DNA of 64,000 nt, from the NCBI RefSeq assembly GCF_000516985.1, contig NW_006917104.1, positions 496,001-560,000 on the forward strand. Reading direction: 5' to 3'. Under the pieces are notes generated by a model. It saw nothing but the letters and a program-made list of their open reading frames with translations, had not been told where the DNA came from and made no database searches. Source of the stretch: Pestalotiopsis fici W106-1 (taxonomy: Eukaryota; Ascomycota; Sordariomycetes; Amphisphaeriales; Sporocadaceae). Shown here in pieces: positions 1-11,751 of this stretch. The position numbers were made by a program, and so were the translations under genes. The stretch's first letter is position 1. Every line of letters starts with the position of its first letter.

Positions 1-1553
1 CTATATTGGAGTGGCAACAGAGCAATTTTGAAGAGCTGGGCTGCACCTGATGGACTGGCACAACTCAGAGAGGTATAACAAAAGTTCAATGGCATTTGGA
101 TGAGTGGTTTCTGATGGTTTACAGTTGCGAGAAATACGTATCATGACGCCCGAGGTTGTTTCCCTGCACCAGGGCGCGCTGTGAATGTCGCTAAGACTCT
201 TTAGTTTATCGAATCCCACGACAGAACAGACAAGATGAAAAAGGACTTCGAACAAACTTTTGACCTATCCTGGAAAATGTGGAGAGATCAGGATAACTAC
301 TCTAGAAATCGGCCGAAAATCGATTGGCAGCCATCTTACTCTCAATCACATGTGTCGAAGCGGCTTTCAGAATCGGAGAGAGAAGAGAAAGGGCGCAAGT
401 GGGTCAAATTCCACATCCATCATTATATTTCAATAGGAGCTGACTACTGATACGTCTGGTCTTCAGAGAGAAATGGCTCAAGTGCATGGAGAATTTCTCC
501 CGCATCCTCAGGAATGCGCTGAATAATCGCTTGGCTAACAATAACAAGTTGACGTCTGAGGAGACAATCAAGGTAGCCATCATTGATGATGGTTTAGACA
601 TTGAAAAGGACGATATCTGGAGAAATGTAGCTCTCGGAGAGACATTCTACGACAACAAGGGGCATTGGCCCGGGTTCTACCAGAGTGCATATGGTCACGG
701 CACTCTAATGGCAAATGAGATACGCCAGATCTGCCCCCGAGTTGAGTTGTACATTGCCAAATTGAATGAGGTTTGGAGCGATGGAAAACCTCAGATAACT
801 GCCAAGTCTGCAGCTCAGGTATTTGCCCCCTTCACGCAAAAATACCTCATCCTACTCTGAATAGATGGATAACACATGATCTCCTAGGCTATCGACTGGG
901 CTCGAAAGAACAAAGTTGACATTATTTCCATGAGCTGGTCTATCGAGTCCCCAGACGAGGTAGACTTGCTGAAGAATGCCGTGGAGAGCGCTATAAAGGA
1001 CAACATTCTTCTGTTCTGCGCCTCGGATGACCAGGGAAACACTGGTGGCAAAGCCGTATACCCCGCTCAGGCCGCTTCCGAGAACATATTCAGAATTGGA
1101 TCTGCGACGGTCCTAGGCCTTCCGGATGAGGCTGTACAAAGCTCAGTTGACTTCATAGCCCCTGGCTCTGAATTCGTGAAAAGGGCCGCACATCAAGAAG
1201 ACAAGGGATTTGCAGACCCGCGGTCCGGCTCGTCTATAGCTACGGCTCGGTGTGCAGGTCTTGCGGCAGTGATCCTTCAATGCATTATGTTGAGCCAGAA
1301 GAAATGGAACAAGAGCCAAGTACGCACGCACAAAAATATGGCGGCGATGTTGGAGCAGCTCGTTGATGATAAGGACACTCACAAGTATCTCAAAGTGTGG
1401 AAAGTCTTTGATAAGGCTGTGGATAGAGCCGAATTCGGTCCAGATTTCGAATGGGAAGTGATATGCGACGTTGCGAGCATCTTTCAGGGAAGAGCGGATT
1501 GGCTACCACAGTCCAATGCGCAAGTCAACAACAGAGATGGTGCTCGGAGGTAG
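1..1553 (+). CDS. Intracellular subtilisin-like (peptidase S8) protein, 5' end outside window
   Basis: My exon model is <1-72, 125-180, 225-398, 467-818 and 888-1553. The reading frame is continuous across all four introns, and the 399-466 and 819-887 introns have clear donors and acceptors. The catalytic triad of subtilases is visible: Asp in VAIIDDGLD (about 555-590), His in YGHGTLMA (about 690-712) and Ser in SGSSIATARCAG (about 1225-1262). The oxyanion-hole region reads FCASDDQG where secreted subtilases have Asn. No signal peptide or propeptide is seen, which suggests a cytosolic enzyme. In fungi S8 domains are known as effector-type domains attached to NLR or DUF7580 proteins (family knowledge). 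The start lies left of the window, so N-terminal domains cannot be judged. The gene lies 1 kb upstream of an NLR-type gene on the same strand. Family call is firm, and the two introns before 225 are less certain. Confidence 0.8.
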
Positions 1554-2572
1554 TACTAAGAACATACTGCTAGGAATCAGGACCTGTTACCTTTCGTGGT
1601 CATGTTTGTTTCAATGGCGATATTCGACGACTGTCTTGTACGCCAATCGTTTTCAACCAGAGTGAAGTGGTTTTCGCTTCATTAAAAAGCTGAAATGGTA
1701 ATTTCCTCCTGACTGACTGAAGCAGAATGTGTGCTGTATCGTGTAGTAACGTAAGAAAACCATGGTAAACGACAATGATAATACATGGCTACCTTAGTAC
1801 GGAATTATTGCCGTTGCCCGCCCTTCCACATGGGTATTCTTCAGAAATCATTTCCAGCACATTCAACAGTATTTCGTACTTTTAGGGCCCCGGGCCCAGA
1901 ATGGCAGGTTTCAATTCATCCCATGTCCTTTGTACATGAATGCTGAGTCTAGAGAGCGTGACGTGTCCCATAATGACCAATAGGATCAAACATCACGCTG
2001 CTGACCGATTCTGATTCAGAAATTTTCGCATTGGCTCTCATTGGGCCGCTTGATCGCTGCTACGTTGGCAAATTTCGGTGAACGCGGACAGCCAAGCCTG
2101 ATCGGTTCTGAAAGCGGCTACCTGCAGTCATTGATGTCAGCTGCATATGCGTACCACCCGGTAATTCACGGAGGACGTGAAAATTTGCACATCACCGTCG
2201 AGGGGGAGCGGGGGTAGTCCGCGGCTGGTGCTTACCTAAAAAGAAAAGAAAAGAAAAAAAACCCCCCAGCTTAGGTACCTACCTACTAGTGATGTTGGTC
2301 TTTCCTCTGACCACGTCTGCCCACAATGTCCCGTACCAGGGGCTTGGCTTCTCTCATACACCCAGCGATCGCAATCGGACCGCTAGTAACGACGTTGAAT
2401 GTATCCAAATGCATCATCTACGGATAAGGCCTCCAACTTGACACATAGCATCTCAACGTAGGCTTTTTCGTCAGAGTCTCGGGACAACAAAGCTTCCCCA
2501 AGCGCAGGGAAAAACAGCATCGCCAACGGCAATTGCTACTGTGCGGCGTCACCTTCAATTGTGCCCGTAGAA
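1554..2572. other. Intergenic region, S8 protease to NLR-type gene
   Basis: No coding region is supported here. It contains an (AAAAG)-type purine run followed by a C run (about 2239-2269) and a short CTACCTAC repeat (about 2275-2288). It probably holds the 3' end of the protease transcript and the promoter of the NLR-type gene. Confidence 0.5.
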
Positions 2573-5500
2573 ATGGCGTCTTCGGATGTTTCTTCAATAA
2601 TCGAAGGAACGAGTTCGTACATGGAAGACATCCTGTAGGTAGGCCTGATATTCCAAAGCGTGTAGAATGACATTGCTGACTTGAAATACGGGTTTAGGTT
2701 CGTAGCTGTGCCAGGCTTGTACGGAATAAACGGTTCCTCTCCCGAACCTAACCTTCGGCCATTATTCTGGGGGCCAGAGAGTATCCTGAGAGAGCAAAAT
2801 TGGTGTTGTAGCAGTATCATCACGCTTAATTCCAACCTGTTCCAGAGGTTTCTTGAGAATGGATCACCCGAATCACTGGAATCCATTGCCATGGAACTCT
2901 TAGAGGTTGTTGACGACGAGTACAGATCTACTGATGTACGCAATCCCAAAAAGATCATTGCAGTGGAGTGATTCTAAGCCAAATGAGTAGGGAAATCAAC
3001 GCCTAGTCTTTTTATGCGGAGACATTGGTGGTATCGTCGTCAAAAAGGCTTGTGCCCAGTGCATGCTGTTAATCACGATCGAGCTGACGAGATAAAAGGC
3101 GCTAACCATTGCGGAGAACACAAACCGCTATTCTGATCTATTCAGAGATACGTCTGCTTGCGTGAGTACACCGTGTTTATTTCATATAGTACGATAGTGG
3201 CATAACGATTTTAACTTCTTTGGAGGTCTTCTTTGGTGTTCCTCATCAAGCTCCGTCGCTGCAATCATGGGAAGAAGCGATGACAGCCCTTATCTCTTCC
3301 TGGACAACCATACCGCAAGGGGCATGGAGGCCTGGCCCATCTCTAACAAGGTTTCTCAGGAAGACGTCATCTGAATTCATGCGAGTTGCCTTTCGATTAT
3401 GCATAGTCACGGTCTTTGAGCAAGTTGACGAACAAGAAAGGGCGAAACCGGTAGGCAATGAAATAGACCAGGTGGAATACAAAGTACTAAAGAACATATC
3501 AAGACTATTGAGCGCGATAGCTCGACGATTGACGTTTCTCACGAAATCCAGATTGGACGAAAAGAAAAGATGGAAAGCTTAGCACGGTTCGCCCACAATG
3601 ACGGGGACGCGTACATCATCATGAACGCCTTGAAAGGCGCCGTCAAAGGTAAGTGTCTAGGATGTGAAATTAGACTCCTTACAAATTAGTTAATTTATCC
3701 GGCGCTGTGCTTTAGCCCCATCACTCTACAGTGAATACATGCAGCAATTGGCACACTTGAGCCCATTCACTCGCTATCCCTATCACCCAGGCATGAACTG
3801 GATTATGGATACTCTTCAATCATTTATTCAGAACCCGAGGTCATCCGCCGTGATTCTATGTGGGCATCATGGTATTGGTAAGAGTGTGGCTTCGTACCAT
3901 GTGTACAGATCCCTTCTCCGGAGCCATCGTCAATCCGAATTTATAATAGCGTACTTCGCATTTGACGCCAGAGATTATCGCCGAAGATCAGTAACATCCA
4001 TGCTGAGTAAGATCATACGTCAAATTCTGGCGAACGAGCCTGGTTTGTTTTCTCAGACCACCGAGCCGCTTCAGAAAGACGATTTACAATGGACGGAGGG
4101 GAATTTGTGGATACAACTGCGCTCAATGGTGCGCCGAGTGCAAAGCAAGAATCTCATGATCGTAGTCGATTCGGTACACGATTGTGACACACATGACTCA
4201 GAAGAGCTTCTTCAGGACCTGTTGAATCTCCAATTCTGTCGCCCCGAAGGCTTCAAGTTACTCTGCACAACAGACACTGATCCGAGTACTCCTTCCATTA
4301 CTCCGGTCACCACAGTGTCTCTTGACAATCTCAGCCAGTTCGAAGACAGTTTGGAGCTGTACAAAGACATTCTTGCCAATAAGATAGTAGACGAAAACGT
4401 CAGGTATCGGCCTGTGGCTGATAACATCAGGAGATGCCTCGAGACGTCTAAGGGTTTCCTGCATGCAAAGCTTGTAGCTCACCGCATACGTTCTATTACA
4501 TCCTCCTCACGACCAAGCGACATCACGCGGGAGTTATCTCAACTTCCACTCAATCTTCGCGACACCGTCATTGGAATGGTGGCAAGTTGCCCTTCTTGGG
4601 TCGCATGCGCAGTCTCGTGGATGATGTTTTCTCGTCGTCCACTCAAATCTCTAGAACTAGCTGTAGCGGTTTCTCTTTATGAGATCTCGCTGACACAGAC
4701 GCCGATTCAAAAGATCGATGAGCAACTCATTCCGCGAGACATAGAAGGAGACTTGGAGCGACAGCTTGGACCACTAGTGCGCATCGGCGATGACGGTATT
4801 CGCTTCTCTCATCCTTACGTTGGCAAAATTCTGCAAGAACAGATCGAAAGTACGCATGGAAGTGAGAATTTGACTTACCAGAGTTTGACAAGACTCTGCT
4901 TGGAGTACTTGAAATTGTGTTTTGGGCAAGAATTCCAGGATGGGGCGATCAGCCTTAACCTTGTCGAATACGTGCTCGAAAACTGGTACGTACATTACAG
5001 GGAAATCAAGGAAGATCCGGCAACTCAATTGGATGAGAATCAAATCGACTATCTCGCATATTCCCTCTGCACAGATTATGTTTCGCAACTACGTCCACCG
5101 AACCTGAACCTGTCTGGACTGAGCGCCTTTGCGCGAGATGATGCAGATTCTGATACAATTCTCAGCCCGTCGCATCTAGCAGCCCAACTAGGTCTTCTCA
5201 ATATCATTAAATTGATGATACCAGAACCTTCGATGAGTTCAATGCCTCATCTTCAGATTGCGTCTCGTTGGGGCCACTACAGTATAGTGGAGTATCTTGT
5301 GACAGGTATCGATGATGTGGCAAGGATTGAAAAGGAGCTGGATCTATCTTGTCTCAGAGGTAATGTGGTCATTCTCAAAGTACTTCTCGGGCGCTTGAAG
5401 CAGCTTTCGCCTGAGACTTCAGCACTCCAGCATGTTTTGGTTGATGCATGCAGAATAGGTCATCGTGCAATTGCTCAAAGCCTCATAGAGGCTGGTGCAT

Positions 5501-8500
5501 TGGTCAGCGGATTCGAAGGGCCCTTAGCACTCGACCAAGCAGTTGACCAAGGCCATCTTGATGTTGTTGATTTTCTCATTCGGAATGGGGTGGACGTGAA
5601 TGTCCCCTCATCTGATCATTTGACTCCATTACACCGGAGCATCCAGCGCGGATACAGCCACATCTCTGATCGACTGCTTGAAGAGACGGTTCTACAAGAT
5701 CTACCAGACTCACGCGGAGTCACGGCACTGCATCTCGCTGCCCGATCCGGCAACATCACCTTACTTGAGAAGGTTCTCCATCTCCCTAGACCGAAATCCG
5801 AACATAGTAATGCCGTTGCATCACCTCTCCATGAAGCCACAGCTGGCGGGCACGCGAAAGCCATACGGAGACTTCTGGAAAGTGGTTTTGATGTTAATTC
5901 CCGGGACCCTGATGGGAAAACGCCTCTCTTTGTGGCGCTGAGCAAGAATCATGTTGATGCCGTATCAGAGCTATTGAGATGGGATACCTTCGTTGAATCG
6001 GACAAGGATTATTCGTCCAGTCACTTGAAAGAAGCCATTCGTTACGGTAACCTCGCTGCCACCAAGTGGTTAATGGAGAAAGACGCCAATACTGGTGGGG
6101 ATGCAAGTGGCACCAGTTCTCCACTCACCGATGCCGCGATGGGTAACCGCGCAGACATCATCAAAGAGCTCATTCGTGCTGGAGCAGACATAGGCCACCG
6201 GGTCGATTTTCAGAAACAATTCAAGATATTGGGCGAGCCTGCTCATTCTGGATGGACGTCATTGCATTTTGCAGCCTATTATGGCAGCGATGCTGCAATC
6301 AATGTCCTAGTACGTGTCCCCGGGACTGATCTCAACGTCAAGTCAGGTTCGGGATACACTCCATTGCATCTCGCAGTGTATGCCGGCCAAACGAACTTTG
6401 TGAAAGCTCTATTCCATCACATTAGATCCGTCAACCCAAGTTTGTCCGGCGAAAGCAACGATATGCAACATCCGGGAATCAGAGAATATCTCGATAAGCG
6501 AAGTCCCAGAGGCAGGACTCCACTACATATTGCAGTCAACAGCGGGAGCTTCAGGCTCAACCAACTGCTACTCAACAATGGTGCCAGCATTGGCGCTCGT
6601 GATGATCATGGCATCGCCCCGATTCATTTTGCCGCTGCTTCCAGCCATCCAGACTCCAGGAAAACGGTAGAAAAGCTGCTATCAATGGGAGCCAACATAG
6701 ATTGTGCAGATGACAGCGGGTGGACACCTCTTTCATATTGTGCGCAAGCTGTGAATGAGGATATAGCACAGTCTCTACTACAAAGGGGCTGCAACATTAA
6801 TGCCACAACTTTAGCTTCCCGCACGCCGCTCTACATTGCGGCATCGCATGGATCAAGCAAGATTGTCTCGGAGCTGCTCAAAAAGGGCGCAGATCCAAAC
6901 ACGGCCAACGAAGAGGGGTACTCTGCTCTCCACGCGGCATGCTACAAGGGCTATCTGAACATTGTGAATGAGCTACTTGAACATGGCGCCAATGCAAACG
7001 CAGAAGACTCACGACGTGATAGACCAATGCATGAAGCGGCAAGACGAGGAAATGCGACGGTTGTCGAGCGACTACTCAAAGCTGGAGCAGAGTTCAACGC
7101 TGCCAATGGTAGAAAAATGACGGCCTTGCAACGATCCATTCTGAACAAATGGTTTCCAGTGGCAATGCTGTTGTTGAAGCGTGGAGCAGATCCAAACATC
7201 ACAGATGAAGACGGGGATTCAGCATTGATGGCAGCTATTACGCCTACAACCGACGCCGGTTTGATCAAAAGTCTGCTTCGCTGTGGTGCCGATCCCAACA
7301 CGAAAAACAAGTTGCACATGACACCTCTCAGGAAGGCTGCAACTCGTGCACCAATGTTCATACCAATCTTGCTCGATTATAAAGCTGATCCCTCGGTCAG
7401 CGGCCCCGAAAAGATCACGGTCCTCCACGATATCTCTACCAGCAAAACTGTATGGGAGAGTAAGAACATTACACCTTTACTTGCGGTTATCAAAGACTTC
7501 GATATTCGAGATGCTGAAGGATTGACACCTATTCACCTTGCGGCAAAAACGGGCAATGCGAGTATTATAGAAACCTTACGTGGGTATAATGCCAACATCG
7601 AAGCTTGCGACGGACAAGGGCGTACGGCAATGCATCATGCTGTCAGACGCATGCCGCCGGAAGACTTTCAACGCGTTTTTGCACAGTATCTCAGACCGGG
7701 GCCGGACAATAGAGTAAACATAGGAGACCTTGACGGCTGGACACCACTCCATTGGGCATGTAAAGGAGCAGACGCAACCATTGTGAAGTTGCTGCTTGGC
7801 GACAATGCTCAACAACTAATACATGCTGAGTGTACCCGTGGGTGGACGCCCTACACGATTGCCACTTTTCACTCGGAATGGAAGCTCAAGGACATTATGG
7901 ACAGAGCAGTGAGCGCTCCGCACAGCACAGCCCATCCCTCTGCAGATGGACTATCATTTGCACCACATCTCCTCACCACAGAAGCAAAGCCAATGCGCTC
8001 CGTCGGTGCCATTGTAACGAGGCATTCAAACATCCGCTGCGATGACTGTCTCTATGCGGTAAGCAACTGAAATTTTACTTGTCTGTTATATGGTGATCGA
8101 ACTTTTCTCGCGGCCCTTGCATGGCACCATCATCGATGGGCAACCCGCGTAAAGAAAGATCAAAGATGCGTGATATTTGCATATCATTGAAGCTTACATT
8201 GCATTATAGCCTATCTACGGTCTCCGTTTCAGATGCAAAGACCATGGTGACAGTAACTTTGACCTGTGCTTCAAGTGTCACTGGAATCGGGAAAAGACGC
8301 ATCAACTTAGCCATGAGTTCCAGGCTCTGGGATCCGGGCCAATTGACCATCCACTAGTAGAGACTCAAACTCTGGTTTCAAGCCATAATCAGGTCAAGCT
8401 ATCAACAGAGCCAGAAGACTTTCTCAAGCTCGGATCCTCAAGTCCGACGGTACTAGACGCACACAGATTGAGACCCAGATGGAGCAGATCAAGCAGACCA

Positions 8501-9595
8501 ATTAGAGTACATCGAGAAAGAGTCCCTGTCCTCAGTACAAGTCCGCGAGATATGGATCGTGTAACGGTCCAGAAAGAAATTGAAGCCTTGGAGAGAGAAA
8601 GAGCAAGTGAGTCACTCATGACGGAGACGGAGACAAGGAGAAGAATACGTCATGAAGAGACAGCAAAGTTCTTTTTGAAGATGCCACAAAGTGAAGATAT
8701 GACAGAGAATTTGAAGAATGGAGGCATGCTGGAGATGTTGCAAACTACATTGAGACAACAAGATGTGTCCCCTCACTTACAAAATCAGGTGGAACAAATG
8801 GTGCGAGAAACTTTGGAGAGATGGCAAAGAGTACAAACGTCAGGTTCAAGAGTTGAGACGGGCAAAGATATGAGGGCGGTTCCGAGGTTACAGCAGTGGA
8901 GTGTAGTTGACGACGGCCATAATTGGACACATCAGATTCCTGACGTGGATCGACCCAGGACGACGTCTGCCATGAGCAAAGGAAAGAATCCAGTCTACGC
9001 ATCATTGAGGACTCAGGAGACATACGAAGGTGTCTGGAGAAACATTCCCCCCGAAGGCGATGCAGGCCGTGCCATGGTATCAGATCCCGTGAGCCATAAC
9101 ACCGAGCCAGCAATCCTACTCACAATAGAAGATGGAAAGCCTGCTAAAAGAGATGCACGGGCAATCCGCGAAGCAAAGGGGAAAACTGCGTCAAGGAACG
9201 TTCAGCAGGGAGGGGAGATGGATAAGACCGCCGAAAAAAGGGAAGTGGCGCGTTTCCTGGAAGTCTCAAGTGGCTCGACGGAATCCACAAGGCAAAACTC
9301 TCGAAGCACAGAACCCGGAACCAACATGGTAATGGGCCCAGCTAGCCCGGAAGCATTGCAGCCTGGTGACTCGTCGATGAGTTTCGATGCGGGCAGTGCA
9401 TGGATCGCACCACTGGATAGCAATATGGAATATCCAACGATAAATGTAGAAGACATGAGGAGGCAACGATATCACAGCCACCATCATCAGCACAGCCATC
9501 ATCGTCATCATCGTCCTCGTCCTCGGCATCCTCCTTCAAGAAAGCACAGAGATCAGAGATTGGATATTGAACTTGAAGATGAAATGGATGAGTAG
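2573..9595 (+). CDS. NLR-type protein: alpha/beta-hydrolase-like, P-loop NTPase, ankyrin repeats, ZZ finger
   Basis: Exon model: 2573-2634, 2698-2935, 2991-3047, 3099-3161, 3226-3450, 3504-3648, 3716-8058, 8210-9595 (2172 residues, frame preserved throughout). The N-terminal 260 residues match the alpha/beta-hydrolase-like domain of fungal NLRs (VPGLYG near the start, then FLCGDIGGIVVKK, VFFGVPHQ and FAHNDGDAY). The nucleophile-elbow Ser is replaced, since GDIGG stands where GHSLGG is expected, so catalysis is unlikely. Walker A GHHGIGKS is at about residue 313 and a Walker B-like LMIVVDSVHD at about 408. Roughly 20 ankyrin repeats fill about 745-1660. A ZZ zinc finger begins at CDDC (about 1705) and continues over the 8059-8209 intron. 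The tail is charged, with a coiled-coil-like stretch and a His-rich end. The likely role is intracellular nonself sensing or heterokaryon incompatibility, by analogy. The intron 3048-3098 needs a GC donor. The start codon is the first that joins the hydrolase-like domain. Confidence 0.8.
3048..3098 (+). other. Probable GC-AG intron inside the NLR-type gene
   Basis: The upstream exon ends in codons for IVVKK and the downstream exon starts ALTIAENTNRYS. Joining at AAG|GC...AAAAG|GCG keeps the frame, removes the TAA at 3093-3095 and restores the usual VVKKAL pattern of this family. A branch-like GCTGAC lies at 3083-3088. No GT donor in the region preserves both the frame and the VVKK motif. Confidence 0.6.
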
Positions 9596-10055
9596 TTAGA
9601 ATCAGGAACAACATAGATGTATCTATGTATGTTGGATTACTCGTAGTCATAGAGCTCACATTATGACTTTTGCAAAGCTCCCGTTTGTAGTATAGAGACT
9701 AGGTACGATATTGGAGAGAAGAAAATGTAGTAAGAGAGACTTTGGACTTAGATGTAGCCATTTATGTCTTTAATATTGAAGGCTTATTGGCGTCTGGCTT
9801 CATGCAAGCACCAAATCGAGGGTTGGCCACGCGCTAACCCAGCATGAACCCTGTTGGACGTACACATCACCACCGGCCCAGGCAGGTACCCCGCACCTGT
9901 ACCCTGGTCCAACGTAAGCCTAAAGCAACCCCCGTTTCTCCACCTCATACAAGGCACCTTGTATAAGATCATCTTGTGCACCGAATCAATAAGGAAAAAC
10001 GTCGACTACTAGGTAATAAACTCACCCTCATCTTCCAAATGCATCATTATTCACA
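9596..10055. other. Intergenic region after the NLR-type gene
   Basis: No gene is supported. This region should hold the terminator of the NLR-type gene and the promoter of the next gene, both on the plus strand. An AT-rich stretch with ATGTATCTATGTATG lies just after the stop codon. Confidence 0.4.
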
Positions 10056-11078
10056 ATGGCTCGTGTGAAACAATCGACCAGACAATATGAAAAAGGAGTA
10101 ATAACTTGGACGCGATTCCACCTACCGTTGGAGAAGGAGTGGCCGACATGGGCCGTTCCCCACGACGATGTGCACGTCGGCCCGCTCGCGGATGTGAAAG
10201 GCGTGGGAACCATTTCGCTCGCAAGGATGGTTCGAAATCCTGAGCAGGCCGCTTACATCATTGGTGAGTGTCACTGGTATAAAAAGTTTGATTGCTTTCA
10301 AACTGACCTGCCGGGTTGCTGAGGAATAGTCTGGGATACCATGGAGGATATACAGAACTTTGAAGCCTCTCCTGCCTGCAGAGAATTTTTGCAAAACCTG
10401 CCCGATAATAGCTCTATGCCAGCCGCCATCGAGTCTGCGTCAGCTCTGAGCCACCTCACTCTGAACGATGGACCTTCCTCCTCCTCGTCAATGGCGTCGC
10501 CGTTGTCACGGCTTTGTACCCTTAAACATGTCAAGGCCATCCCGACAGCTGAATTAGAGGGCCGCGTTACGCTAAATCTCTTCTTGATACCACGTAAAGA
10601 CGACATTTCCACAATGATGACGTGGTATCAGAGACTGAAAGAAGTACTTGGCTGCTTTCTCCCTCGCGGCTTCGAGTTTGTGAAATGGCGGCCCCGATTC
10701 AGTTGGCAATACTTGACGCTGTGGTTTTGGGTTGTTTCTGAAGACCAATGGATAGAAAAAGCATTTGGCAAGCTTGAAAACCCTCAGGGAGAAGAAAGCC
10801 AGGGGCGCACCATAATTTGCGAGTTCCACGTCTGGCCGATCCAAGGAGCCGACCTGGAGCAAGAAAACGCATTGGCGACAGACCCCCAAACAAGGGAGTC
10901 GTGGAGCGAGTCTGTGGCCAGGGTGATGCCTCCCGTCACAGCCTGGCAGCAGGAGCGGTGGGATGCACGTCAAGTTCCGCGGTTTCTCCCTCCTGAAGAG
11001 ATTGATCCGGAAGATTCAGAGTGCGAGAAAGAATTGGACGAAATGCGAGATGAGCTCGGGGAAAAGTCGGAAGATTGA
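10056..11078 (+). CDS. Uncharacterised protein with ABM/dimeric alpha-beta barrel-like N-terminus
   Basis: Exons 10056-10263 and 10330-11078 (318 residues). The intron has a GGTGAGTGT donor and a GAATAG acceptor, and splicing turns the frame into AYIIVWDTMEDIQNF. The stretch from about residue 45 to 95 (ARMVRNPEQAAYIIVWDTMED, then F-ASPACREFL) resembles the strand-helix pattern of the antibiotic-biosynthesis-monooxygenase/stress-responsive A/B barrel superfamily, where W-(D/E)-x-x-E-x-x-x-x-F is common. A Ser-rich linker near residue 145 separates it from a second half rich in Trp, and the C-terminus is strongly acidic. No signal peptide or membrane segment is seen. I do not recognise a specific family or substrate, so the fold assignment is an inference. 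Confidence 0.65.
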
Positions 11079-11751
11079 TTACGAAACTTTTGTCGCCTTG
11101 AATATGTATTAGGCATTTGATCATTGAATGGGGACGCAAGTAAAACTTTATGAGTGACGATGAGGTGAAAGTCACGCTAGTGAAGAGAGTGGTGCGAAAG
11201 CAAGGAGCGCGAACGATGCTATTGGGGTGGGATGTATTCATTGTATTTTGGCATCCTCTAGCCCACATCTTTCAATCGACAAGCATTACCTTAGCCAGTC
11301 TTACAAGGTGATACTCACACTTTAAATGTAAGTAATTGGTTATCTATAGTAGGTATCCAGGAAGGAAGATGAAGACAGAAGGCCGACTAGGTAGGCCGTC
11401 AGATGAATTGTTCTTGGTCCTAGTTTCTGCTGAGATGGGGAACAAAAACCAAACCAAACCAACCCCCACCTAAGACGGACAGCCGTAAGGCTGTGGCCTT
11501 TATGTGGTTTTTGATCAAATAGCATATAAAATCTCAAAATATATGGAAACAGTCTTGATTGAGAAAACGATGGATGATGATCCTGTATGCTAAACGCAAC
11601 GAAAAACAAAGGCTTATAAGTCCCGAAGGGACTTATAGAGCCACTCTAAGCTAAGCCTCCACAGCCACTTTTAGTGGGCATCTCCAGCGCCCCCACATCA
11701 CTGCACGTGGCAGATTCAATCCAGCTTTAGGAAATTTGCATCAGGTTCTTC
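11079..11751. other. Intergenic region between convergent genes
   Basis: The region lies between a plus-strand gene ending at 11078 and a minus-strand gene ending at 11752. Apart from a perfect hairpin at 11615-11637, which is listed separately, I see no gene. A C/A-rich tract (about 11440-11470) is present. Confidence 0.4.
11615..11637. repeat. Perfect 10-bp inverted repeat with 3-nt loop
   Basis: TATAAGTCCC-GAA-GGGACTTATA forms a perfect stem. It sits in the intergenic space between convergent genes and is followed about ten bases later by CTCTAAG. It could be a transcription terminator-like hairpin, a MITE remnant or the hairpin that precedes a Helitron 3' end. The sequence alone does not decide. 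Confidence 0.6.

Noticed and set aside
2963..3006. Alternative intron in the NLR-type gene
   Set aside because: It would put the next exon in a frame without the FLCGDIGG motif. The 2936-2990 intron keeps it.
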